Part shown: in pieces, positions 5,668-11,319 of the stretch
How the letters are laid out: each line of letters starts with the position of its first letter
Numbering within the stretch: position 1 is the first letter of the stretch
Assembly (NCBI GenBank): GCA_029942205.1
Contig: JAOZTL010000042.1
Coordinates: forward strand, 1 to 11,319
DNA length: 11,319 nucleotides
Reading direction: 5' to 3'
From: Bacteroidales bacterium
GTDB taxonomy: Bacteria > Bacteroidota > Bacteroidia > Bacteroidales > JAOZTL01
Notes under the pieces: generated by a model
Databases searched by the model: none
Told to the model about the DNA's origin: nothing
Seen by the model: the letters and a program-made list of their open reading frames with translations, nothing else
Position numbers and translations under genes: made by a program

Positions 5668-8121
5668 ATGAAGATTTCCTATAATTGGCTGAAACAGTAT
5701 ATCGACCTAGACATTAATCCAAATGAACTTTCTGTTATCCTGACCGACATTGGTTTAGAGGTAGAAGGAATGGAAGAATACGAATCGATTAAAGGCGGTA
5801 TGAAAGGCTTGATTATCGGTGAAGTGCTTACTTGTGAGCAACATCCAAATGCCGATCGTTTGAGTGTAACAACCGTAAACATTGGTACAGGCGAAACGTT
5901 GCCAATTGTTTGTGGTGCGCCTAATGTTGCTGTTGGTCAGAAAGTTGTAATTGCCAGCGTAGGTACAATGCTTTACATGGGCAAGGATGAAGTGAAAATA
6001 AAAAAAGGCAAAATCCGTGGAGAACAATCGCTCGGTATGATTTGCGCACAAGACGAAATAGGCATTGGCACGGATCACGACGGTATTATCGTGCTTCCTG
6101 AAACGGTAACGGTAGGCATGCCAGCAAGTGATTATTTTTCGATTGAAAAAGACATTGTTTTTGAAATTGGGCTTACTCCAAATCGTATCGATGGAGCATC
6201 GCACCATGGTGCTGCACGCGATTTAGCTGCGTTTTTGAAATTACATAAACCTGAAATATGGACAGGCTGGAAACGGGAATCAGTAGACAGTTTTAAGGTC
6301 GATAATCAATCGAGAACCATTGGCATCGAAATTGAAAATACAGCAGCTTGCCATCGTTATGCAGGGCTGACTATTAGCGGAATAGAGGTAAAAGAATCGC
6401 CCGAATGGATACAAAATAAATTGAAAGCAATTGGCTTGTCGCCGATCAATAATATTGTGGATATTACTAACTTTGTATTGCACGAAGTGGGGCAGCCGTT
6501 ACATGCTTTTGATGCAAACCAAATTGTGGGCAATAAAGTGATTGTCAAGACATTAAGCGAAGGTAGCGAATTTGTTACGCTGGACGAACAAACACGCAAA
6601 TTATCGTCGGAAGATTTGATGATTTGCAATAGTGAAGGCGGCATGTGCATTGCTGGTGTATTTGGTGGCTTGAAATCGGGGGTTAATGCCCAAACCACGA
6701 GTATTTTCTTGGAGAGTGCTTATTTTAATCCAGTGTACGTTCGTAAAACGTCCAAGCGGCACATGCTCCAAACGGATGCGTCGTTTCGTTTTGAACGTGG
6801 GACAGATCCCAACATTGTTCCGTATGCACTCAAACGTGCGGCATTGTTGATTAAAGAGATTGCTGGAGGCGAAATTAGTTCTGAAATTATTGATATTTAT
6901 CCTGAGCCAGTAAGCGATTTTCGAGTAGAAATTAGCTACAAACGTGTAAATAGCTTAATAGGCAAAGAGATCGAAAAAGAAACGATCCAACAAATATTAG
7001 AATCTTTAGATATAAAAATTGTAGAACAAAAAGCTGAAGGATTGACGCTGAACGTGCCTCCATACCGAGTGGATGTGCAACGTGAAGCGGATGTGGTGGA
7101 AGAAATTCTTCGTATTTATGGTTATAATAATATCGAAATTTCGGAAAAGGTAAATTCTACACTTTCGTACATTCAAAAACCCGATAGTAACCAGTTACGC
7201 AATACGATTTCGGAGCTGCTGTCTGCCAATGGTTTCAACGAGGCAATGTCTAATTCGCTAACAAAAAAAGATTATTACAACGATCTAAAAGAGTTTAAAG
7301 CAGAGAATACGGTTGAAATATTTAATCCGCTAAGTATCGATTTGAATGCTATGCGCCAAACCTTGCTGTTCAATGGCTTAGAGGCGATTATTCATAATAT
7401 TAATCACAAAAATCTGAACTTGAGATTGTATGAATTTGGTAATTGTTACTCGTTTACGAACAAAGAAACAGAAAATCCTATTCATAAATACAACGAAAGT
7501 CAGCATTTAGCAGTCTTCTTGAGTGGTAAGAAAGAAGCTGCCAATTGGAGTAATGCCGACGAAAATGTATCATTTTATCAATTAAAAGCATCGGTAGAAA
7601 AGGTACTGAAACGCCTGAACTATTCGATAGAGAAATTGACTGAAAAAGAGACGGATACTGAATCGCTTGCTTATGGAATGGAATATGTTTACAACAATAA
7701 ACCGCTTGTTACATTTGGATCGGTGAGTAAATTATTTTTGAATAAATTTGATATTGCACAAGAAGTATTTTATGCTGATTTTAACTGGGATATTATTTTA
7801 CAGAAAATGCCAGAGGCGGCTCTTTATCAAGAAATTCCGAAATATCCGAAAGTGAAACGTGATTTGGCCTTGTTGGTCGATAAAAGTGTGAAATTTAATC
7901 AAATAAAAGCAATCGCCTATAAAGCAGAACGCAAATTGCTTAAAAATGTATCCATTTTTGATGTGTATGAAGGTGAGAATCTAGCAAACGACAAAAAATC
8001 GTATGCGGTAAGTTTTACGCTGCAAGATGAACATAAAACGCTAAAAGATAAGCAAATAGATAAAATTATGCAAAATTTAATTAAGAATTTTATGAGTCAA
8101 TTAGACGCACAAATTCGTTAA
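5668..8121 (+). CDS. pheT: Phenylalanine--tRNA ligase beta subunit
   Basis: The product is the 817-aa beta chain of the alpha2-beta2 phenylalanyl-tRNA synthetase, which charges tRNA-Phe; this chain binds the tRNA and edits mischarged Tyr. Domains are in the expected order. First is the N-terminal MKISYNWLKQYIDLD, then an EMAP/OB-type tRNA-binding domain (about 40-155, with HPNADRLSV, IVCGAPNV and GEQSLGMICAQDE). The TPNRIDGASHHGAARDLAA segment follows (about 171-189), then the B3/B4 editing region (about 215-390, HRYAGL to LRFERGTDPN-type motif FRFERGTDP). The B5 domain (about 419-489) ends PPYRVDVQREADVVEEILRI. The catalytic-like core is next, and a C-terminal FDX-ACB anticodon-binding domain starts at KYPKVKRDLALLVD (about 725-817). 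Length and motifs indicate a complete gene. The alpha-subunit gene pheS is not adjacent, which is usual in many Bacteroidota. A strong terminator follows at 8246-8281. Confidence 0.97.
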   Translation: MKISYNWLKQYIDLDINPNELSVILTDIGLEVEGMEEYESIKGGMKGLIIGEVLTCEQHPNADRLSVTTVNIGTGETLPIVCGAPNVAVGQKVVIASVGTMLYMGKDEVKIKKGKIRGEQSLGMICAQDEIGIGTDHDGIIVLPETVTVGMPASDYFSIEKDIVFEIGLTPNRIDGASHHGAARDLAAFLKLHKPEIWTGWKRESVDSFKVDNQSRTIGIEIENTAACHRYAGLTISGIEVKESPEWIQNKLKAIGLSPINNIVDITNFVLHEVGQPLHAFDANQIVGNKVIVKTLSEGSEFVTLDEQTRKLSSEDLMICNSEGGMCIAGVFGGLKSGVNAQTTSIFLESAYFNPVYVRKTSKRHMLQTDASFRFERGTDPNIVPYALKRAALLIKEIAGGEISSEIIDIYPEPVSDFRVEISYKRVNSLIGKEIEKETIQQILESLDIKIVEQKAEGLTLNVPPYRVDVQREADVVEEILRIYGYNNIEISEKVNSTLSYIQKPDSNQLRNTISELLSANGFNEAMSNSLTKKDYYNDLKEFKAENTVEIFNPLSIDLNAMRQTLLFNGLEAIIHNINHKNLNLRLYEFGNCYSFTNKETENPIHKYNESQHLAVFLSGKKEAANWSNADENVSFYQLKASVEKVLKRLNYSIEKLTEKETDTESLAYGMEYVYNNKPLVTFGSVSKLFLNKFDIAQEVFYADFNWDIILQKMPEAALYQEIPKYPKVKRDLALLVDKSVKFNQIKAIAYKAERKLLKNVSIFDVYEGENLANDKKSYAVSFTLQDEHKTLKDKQIDKIMQNLIKNFMSQLDAQIR

Positions 8122-8150
8122 GGAACATAAATTAAATAAGCTAATAAACA

Positions 8151-8176
8151 AGACTCTCGATCTTTTTTAATTACGT
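8151..8176 (-). repeat. Possible degenerate repeat copy E' downstream of pheT
   Basis: The minus strand reads ATACGTAATTAAAAAAGATC followed by GAGAGTC. It resembles the family with the AGCAACA portion deleted. It lies 30 bp after pheT, antisense like copies A and C, and its GATCTTTTTT (8159-8168) can pair with AAAAAAGGTC (8215-8224) of copy E. Confidence 0.3.
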
Positions 8177-8194
8177 ATTAATGAGCGTTTTTCC

Positions 8195-8233
8195 TCTAGT
8201 GTGTAAGAAACATCAAAAAAGGTCAAAGATCTA
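8195..8233 (+). repeat. Dispersed intergenic repeat, copy E
   Basis: The sequence GTGTAAGAAACATCAAAAAA followed by GGTCAAAGATCT matches the core with few changes (GCGTAAGCAACATCAAA to GTGTAAGAAACATCAAA). It sits between the pheT stop and the pheT terminator. Confidence 0.7.
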
Positions 8234-8245
8234 AAATAATTATTT

Positions 8246-8281
8246 GCCACTCTACGTTTTAAATATAGAGTGGCTTTTTTT
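8246..8281 (+). terminator. Intrinsic terminator of pheT
   Basis: GCCACTCTA (8246-8254) pairs perfectly with TAGAGTGGC (8266-8274) around an 11-base loop and is followed by seven Ts. It lies 28 bases before the start of the split secreted gene. Confidence 0.93.
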
Positions 8282-8308
8282 ATCGCTTTCCCCACCCAAT
8301 CGAGATTT

Positions 8309-8947
8309 ATGAAAATAATTGTCTTTTATATTATATCGCTGTATATTCCTACGTTATTTAGTCAATCGTATTATAATTTGAATGAGTAAAATGCTGTTTC
8401 TAAAGAATCGTTACAGCATTTCTTTTCCGATGAATTTATGGATGATAAATATAATTGGACTGCCGACCAAATTAGTGAATCGCACAAACTGAAAGATGGT
8501 TTTTTATTTCTAACAAGCTCGCTCAGTACACCTTTAGAAACTTCGATTCCTATCGATTTTGACGAAATGAATGATTTTCAGATAGAAACCAGCATTCAGG
8601 TTATTCAGGGCGATGCGAATGCTTTTTCGGGGATTTTCTGGGGAATACAGATTTTTAGCGAAACGTATAAATTTGGTTTTTCACCTAACGGATCGCACAC
8701 TATTTTTAAAGATAATTCTACTTCTATTGAAAAATATTTAGACTGGACGCATAGCGGCTTGATTAATCCAAAATCGACAAATAAACTGACAATCAGGAAA
8801 ATGGATAATGAGTATTATTTTTTTATTAATGAGAAATTTGTACATAGTTTTTCGTATTTTCCTTTACCTGGTTTTGATATTGGTTTTCGGGTTGCTGCTA
8901 AATCTACCATAAAAATTGATTATCTTACCGTGAGTTATATTAATTGA
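8309..8947 (+). pseudogene. Secreted beta-sandwich protein gene, split by an in-frame TAA at 8387
   Basis: An ATG at 8309 opens a 26-residue reading frame, MKIIVFYIISLYIPTLFSQ then SYYNLNE, a clear signal peptide with likely cleavage near the SQ. A TAA (8387-8389) stops it. The same frame then continues without another stop as NAVSKESLQHFFSDEF into the ATG at 8438 and on to 8947. Both parts therefore share one frame and are separated only by the single stop codon. With one base change, the whole would encode a 212-residue secreted protein. I infer a recent nonsense mutation, a sequencing error, or less likely readthrough. The start lies 28 bases after the pheT terminator, and no clean promoter box was found, which fits a decaying gene. 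Confidence 0.65.
8438..8947 (+). CDS. Open downstream part of the split gene: LamG/DUF1080-like beta-sandwich domain
   Basis: This is the 169-residue stretch that remains open after the stop at 8387, starting at an internal Met. On its own it would lack the signal peptide. The pattern is that of a concanavalin-like beta sandwich: DGFLFLTS (20-27), DFQIETSIQVI (47-57), AFSGIFWGIQ (62-71), YKFGFSPNGSHTIF (77-90), then NKLTIRKMDNEYYFFINEKFVHS (115-137), GFDIGFRVAAKSTIKIDYLTVSY (145-167). Such domains occur in Bacteroidota secreted proteins and at the ends of larger multidomain proteins, where they bind glycans or act as structural modules. Here no catalytic residues are recognisable and no enzymatic role can be claimed. 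Translation from 8438 as a cytoplasmic protein seems unlikely to be the original form. Confidence 0.55.
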   Translation: MDDKYNWTADQISESHKLKDGFLFLTSSLSTPLETSIPIDFDEMNDFQIETSIQVIQGDANAFSGIFWGIQIFSETYKFGFSPNGSHTIFKDNSTSIEKYLDWTHSGLINPKSTNKLTIRKMDNEYYFFINEKFVHSFSYFPLPGFDIGFRVAAKSTIKIDYLTVSYIN

Positions 8948-9068
8948 GAAGATCTTCCGAAAGTTCAATTAGTAAATTCATACAATTCAATGAAATACAG
9001 AGTTATTAATGCGAAAGCTAATTTTGTCTATGTACTTAGTGAATGTTTTATTTTTAAATAAAAAATAG

Positions 9069-9076
9069 TATATTTG
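9069..9076 (+). promoter_or_regulatory. TAnnTTTG -7 box ahead of the GIY-YIG-like/acidic gene pair
   Basis: TATATTTG matches the Bacteroidota -7 consensus exactly and ends 18 bases before the ATG at 9095, giving a very short leader. The upstream region is extremely AT-rich (TTTTATTTTTAAATAAAAAATAG), but no clear -33 TTTG is visible. Confidence 0.55.
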
Positions 9077-9094
9077 TGGAAATGGAAATAAATT

Positions 9095-9418
9095 ATGCAC
9101 AAAAACAGAAATGATGCTGTAGGTAATTATTGTATTTATGCTATTTATATTGATTTCAAAACATTCAAAATCGGAAAAGCAGACTTGGATAGAACCAACA
9201 AAGCTGGCACTCCTGTTCGGATCATGCAACAAACGAATATATTTAAGCGTATTGTTAGTATTCAGCATGTTGATTTTAAAATTATTCTTAGGCTTTATGC
9301 CGTAACATCTGCTGACGTGAAACGTAAAGAGCAAGAGGAAATAGAGAAGTATTACAATGAAACAGGCGAGATACCAGAGGGAAATAGAAATAGTTTTGAT
9401 ACTAAAAATAACAGATAA
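9095..9418 (+). CDS. Small GIY-YIG-like protein, possible orphan toxin domain
   Basis: The product is a 107-aa basic protein (about 19 Lys/Arg against 14 Asp/Glu) with no signal peptide or membrane segment. The N-terminal YCIYAIYI, then FKIGKADLDR (24-33), resembles the GIY-YIG nuclease fold, with Tyr12/Tyr15 and Lys25-Ile-Gly27 at the two motif strands and Arg33 as candidate catalytic Arg. A later helix KRKEQEEIEKYY (76-87) offers the candidate Glu (79 or 82), and PEGNRNSF (94-101) offers the motif-5 Asn97. The pattern KIGKAD-R, GTPVR, QQ, VTSADVKRKEQ, TGEIPEGN recalls, from memory, C-terminal nuclease domains of polymorphic toxins, but here it stands alone with no delivery domain; an in-frame stop lies 4 bases upstream of the ATG. 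Its TAA overlaps the next ATG by one base. Alternatives are a small housekeeping GIY-YIG protein or a toxin-antitoxin toxin. Confidence 0.5.
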   Translation: MHKNRNDAVGNYCIYAIYIDFKTFKIGKADLDRTNKAGTPVRIMQQTNIFKRIVSIQHVDFKIILRLYAVTSADVKRKEQEEIEKYYNETGEIPEGNRNSFDTKNNR

Positions 9419-9903
9419 TGAGAGTATTAACCACCGAATATACCGATTATTTAATTAACCCGAATGAATATCATTTGCCGTTGTTATTGAAAAAACACCT
9501 TTTTGAGCAATTAAATAATAGTATCTTTTCGGAAGAACAATTAGGTGCTGTTAAATCTGATTATGTGTTTATTATTAATTTAAAAACGACGAATAATCAG
9601 GCTGAATTATGTGTTACAGAATCTGAGTGTAAGGAAAAGGAATACAACTGGTTAATCGAATTTCCGTATGAAGTGATTCATCGTTCGGATGATCGTAATC
9701 GAAGCTATACCGAATTGCTATTTAATGCATTAAAACAAATTTTGCCACATTACCAAGTGCCTGAATCAACTATTGATACCCTCCAAGACAAAGTGCTTAA
9801 CGAAATTACAAACTTGCCTTCTGCCTATCAATTACATGACGAAGAGCTTGCCAATGCACAGTATGTGCGTGAACGCAGAGAAGAATATGAGAACGAAGAT
9901 TAA
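9418..9903 (+). CDS. Acidic protein of unknown family, candidate immunity partner
   Basis: This is a 161-aa protein I do not recognise. The start ATG overlaps the upstream stop in the sequence TAATG, so the two genes are translationally coupled. It is strongly acidic: about 30 Asp/Glu against 15 Lys/Arg, ending in a charged tail RERREEYENED. No signal peptide or membrane segment is present. Secondary structure looks mixed: helix LLLKKHLFEQL (22-32), strand YVFIINLKTT, strand YNWLIEFPYEVIH, helix ELLFNALKQIL, and a long C-terminal helix. An acidic, small, cytoplasmic protein coupled to a basic nuclease-like protein is the classic profile of an immunity or antitoxin protein that masks a nuclease active site. 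That role is inferred from context and charge, not from homology. Confidence 0.75.
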   Translation: MRVLTTEYTDYLINPNEYHLPLLLKKHLFEQLNNSIFSEEQLGAVKSDYVFIINLKTTNNQAELCVTESECKEKEYNWLIEFPYEVIHRSDDRNRSYTELLFNALKQILPHYQVPESTIDTLQDKVLNEITNLPSAYQLHDEELANAQYVRERREEYENED

Positions 9904-9918
9904 CCGTTCAATAATACG

Positions 9919-9937
9919 ATTACCAACGGTAATTTTT
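9919..9937 (+). terminator. Intrinsic terminator after the acidic gene
   Basis: ATTACC (9919-9924), loop AAC, GGTAAT (9928-9933), then TTTT completing a five-T run. A compact terminator 16 bases after the stop of the acidic gene. Confidence 0.75.
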
Positions 9938-9944
9938 ATTATAA

Positions 9945-9965
9945 AAAAACATAAAAAATGTTTTT
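9945..9965 (+). terminator. Second AT-rich hairpin with T-run
   Basis: AAAAACAT (9945-9952), loop AAAAA, ATGTTTTT (9958-9965). The stem is perfect but nearly all A-T. It follows the first terminator by 7 bases, and in either direction it gives a T-rich 3' arm, so it may back up termination both ways. Confidence 0.45.
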
Positions 9966-10099
9966 ATTTCGAGAATAAGACTAATCTTTTTTCAATAATC
10001 CTATTTGTAGAAATATAGTTACACTGCACTGTGGCTTATAGCAATTTAGAAAAATCGATCGTTATATTTTTATAAATTGTAATTATCAATATTAAATGC

Positions 10100-10107
10100 T
10101 AAATTTG
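10100..10107 (+). promoter_or_regulatory. TAnnTTTG -7 box with TTG 20 bases upstream
   Basis: TAAATTTG matches the -7 consensus exactly, and TTG at 10077-10079 is separated by a 20-base gap, within the usual range for Bacteroidota sigma-A promoters. If used for the M43 gene, the transcript would have a leader of about 300 nt containing repeat copies F, G and H. Confidence 0.45.
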
Positions 10108-10178
10108 TGTTTAATTAAAACAGATAAGTAAGCGTAAGAAGATATTTATTTTTCTAAAAATCATTCATGTGAGATAGC

Positions 10179-10221
10179 TTTACACAAGTGCGTGAGCAAC
10201 ATCAAATAGATAGAAAATCTT
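10179..10221 (+). repeat. Dispersed intergenic repeat, copy F
   Basis: The left flank TTTACACAAGT is followed by the exact core GCGTGAGCAACATCAAATAG. It is one of three tandem, same-direction copies before the protease gene; its core starts 132 bp before that of copy G. Confidence 0.85.
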
Positions 10222-10309
10222 ACTTTTCACTATAAATTTTTAAAAGATTGGAGTCGAAAGATTGTTTCTTTTTTCACTTTCTATTCCTGTATTTCATTAG
10301 TTGTAAGTG

Positions 10310-10352
10310 TTTTACACAAGTACGTAAGCAACATTAAATAGCACTTAGTGCT
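10310..10352 (+). repeat. Dispersed intergenic repeat, copy G
   Basis: TTTACACAAGT (identical to copy F) is followed by ACGTAAGCAACATTAAATAG. Its right arm AGCACTTAGTGCT forms a small hairpin, replacing the GGCGAAGAC seen in other copies. Its core starts 51 bp before that of copy H. Confidence 0.85.
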
Positions 10353-10359
10353 TACTATA

Positions 10360-10403
10360 AATTTACAGAATTGCGTGAGCAACATCAAATAGGCGAAGAC
10401 CTT
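10360..10403 (+). repeat. Dispersed intergenic repeat, copy H
   Basis: TTTACAGAATT is followed by GCGTGAGCAACATCAAATAG and GCGAAGACCTTA. This is the best match to the family consensus over its full length. It ends 12 bases before the preferred ATG of the M43 gene, so it would form the end of the mRNA leader. Confidence 0.85.
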
Positions 10404-10415
10404 AATATGATTATT

Positions 10416-11319
10416 ATGAATAAAAGAAAAATTGCCAGTTTATTATTGATTTTGTTTCTAGGAAATACGATGATTGGACAGTTTCAAGATGACGGAGATT
10501 GTGGATACGATGGTGTTTCGCAACGAAAATTCAACAAACAGCCTTGGGTAGGCAACAACCAATTTTTGTATGATTATTTGAACGAAATAGCGTATACGCA
10601 AGCCGATACTGCTTACGAAATAAGGTATCGTGTACCGATACAGTTCTGGATATACCGAAATTCGGATGGGAGTGAAGGACATGATGAAGCTAAAATCAAA
10701 AAAATGATGCAAGATTTAAACCACTATTACACGCAGAATCGTGTGGGGATTGGTTTTTATGTAGCAGGAATTACGTACATCGATAATACAAAACGGCGCA
10801 CACAAGGTTATTACTGGGAAGCTCCGATGCAGACATTTCGAAATCGAGATTTAGACTATCTGAATGTGCATATTGTGAGGCGATTGCGAAGAAAAAAAAT
10901 ATTTACTAAAAAAGTAACTACCGTGCGTGGAACGTACAATCATTTGAGCAAAGGAGTGATCGTGCGGGAATATTCATCACCGACATCTTTGGCGCACGAA
11001 ATAGGGCATTATTTTGGGCTAATGCACCCACACCGTTCGTGGCGACGTGGACGCTTTGCACAAGAAGCAGTTGATAGAAACCGCAAATTTAGAAATGGCA
11101 TCAAGTACGGGCTTATTTGTGAGCACAGTGGCGATGGTATTTGCGATACGCCAGCAGAACCAAATCTGAACTATTATGTCAATGATAGATGTCAATACAT
11201 TGGGAAAGTAACCGACCGATGGGGGGATACTTATCACCCGAATACAAACAATATTATGTCGTATCCTGCCAATAGAAAATGTAGAGATAACTTTACTATG
11301 GGGCAAATTGCCGTCATGC
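10416..11319 (+). CDS. Secreted M43 (cytophagalysin/pappalysin-type) zinc metalloprotease, 3' end outside window
   Basis: The first 301 residues of a secreted zinc endopeptidase are seen; no stop occurs before the window ends. I prefer the ATG at 10416 because MNKRKIASLLLILFLGNTMIGQ is a good signal peptide; an in-frame ATG at 10407 would add three residues. The zinc site HEIGHYFGLMH (His194, Glu195, His198, His204) is an extended metzincin HExxHxxGxxH motif. It is followed by a Cys-rich segment, ICEHSGDGICDTPAEPN (Cys235, Cys243), and a Met-turn NNIMSYP with Met281. This order (zinc motif, DGICDTPA, NIMSY) is diagnostic of the M43 family. These are exported enzymes that degrade proteins, often carrying a C-terminal type IX secretion signal; that end is not visible here. 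The region between the signal peptide and the zinc motif is rich in Arg/Lys. Three tandem copies of the dispersed repeat lie in its leader. Confidence 0.92.
   Translation, partial: MNKRKIASLLLILFLGNTMIGQFQDDGDCGYDGVSQRKFNKQPWVGNNQFLYDYLNEIAYTQADTAYEIRYRVPIQFWIYRNSDGSEGHDEAKIKKMMQDLNHYYTQNRVGIGFYVAGITYIDNTKRRTQGYYWEAPMQTFRNRDLDYLNVHIVRRLRRKKIFTKKVTTVRGTYNHLSKGVIVREYSSPTSLAHEIGHYFGLMHPHRSWRRGRFAQEAVDRNRKFRNGIKYGLICEHSGDGICDTPAEPNLNYYVNDRCQYIGKVTDRWGDTYHPNTNNIMSYPANRKCRDNFTMGQIAVM

Larger units (their letters stand above)
9904..10415. other. 512-bp intergenic region before the M43 protease
   Basis: No credible gene is present. It contains two hairpin terminators (9919-9937 and 9945-9965), a TAnnTTTG box at 10100-10107, and three same-direction copies of the dispersed repeat (F, G, H), the last ending a few bases before the protease start codon. 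An open frame at 9773-10018 here is a shadow of the acidic gene in another frame. Confidence 0.6.

Noticed and set aside
5755..6207. Minus-strand ORFs inside pheT (also 5679-5882, 6280-6483, 6357-6698)
   Set aside because: They lie opposite a well-conserved gene, show no family motifs and are antisense shadows.
8948..8957. GAAGATCTTC palindrome after the split gene as a terminator
   Set aside because: It has no loop and no following T-run, so it is just a short palindrome.
9082..9114. Upstream 10-codon ORF (MEINYAQKQK) overlapping the GIY-YIG-like gene
   Set aside because: The -7 box at 9069-9076 places the likely transcription start at about 9083, so this ATG would probably not be on the mRNA.
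8987..9334. Minus-strand 115-aa ORF across the GIY-YIG-like gene
   Set aside because: It overlaps the plus-strand gene that has a promoter, coupling to the next gene and nuclease-like motifs; its own translation is low-complexity hydrophobic and Asn-rich.
10179..10403. Three repeats F, G and H as a small CRISPR array
   Set aside because: Spacings are unequal (132 and 51 bp), the units differ in sequence, single copies are scattered elsewhere in both orientations, and no cas gene is present.
10458..11306. Minus-strand ORFs within the M43 protease region
   Set aside because: The plus strand carries a signal peptide, HExxHxxGxxH and Met-turn in one continuous frame.

Overview
The window is AT-rich and reads as accessory-flanked chromosome of a Bacteroidota bacterium, most likely a Flavobacteriia-like or Cytophagia-like member. 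The evidence is the large (440 aa) two-membrane-segment signal peptidase I, a DUF4197 lipoprotein, an M43 (cytophagalysin/pappalysin type) metalloprotease, the absence of clear Shine-Dalgarno sites, and several exact TAnnTTTG (-7) promoter boxes. I cannot name the species.

Layout, left to right. (1) Positions 1-1959: the 3' end of an RND efflux pump gene, a 12-bp inverted repeat, and a TolC-type outer-membrane channel gene, probably the end of one tripartite efflux locus. (2) 2304-3626: lepB, signal peptidase I. (3) 3954-4688: a DUF4197 lipoprotein between two strong terminators that both have unusually long loops. (4) 4837-5412 (minus): a Qnr-like pentapeptide-repeat protein, divergent from pheT. 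(5) 5668-8121: full-length pheT (phenylalanyl-tRNA synthetase beta chain), with a textbook terminator. (6) 8309-8947: a secreted beta-sandwich protein gene split by one in-frame TAA, so apparently a pseudogene or a sequencing or readthrough case. (7) 9095-9903: two one-base-overlapping genes. The first is a small basic protein that looks like a free-standing GIY-YIG-type toxin domain; the second is a strongly acidic protein of unrecognised family. They look like an orphan toxin/immunity pair. (8) 10416 to the end: the start of a secreted M43 zinc metalloprotease, cut by the window edge.

The intergenic spaces carry a dispersed repeat of about 40 bp that no standard feature explains. Its core is GCGTRAGCAACATCAAA, with at least eight copies plus one weak copy. 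None lies inside a gene. Several touch or nearly touch a stop codon in antisense orientation, and three lie in tandem ahead of the metalloprotease. The repeat family, the GIY-YIG-like/acidic gene pair and the split secreted gene are the main observations here.
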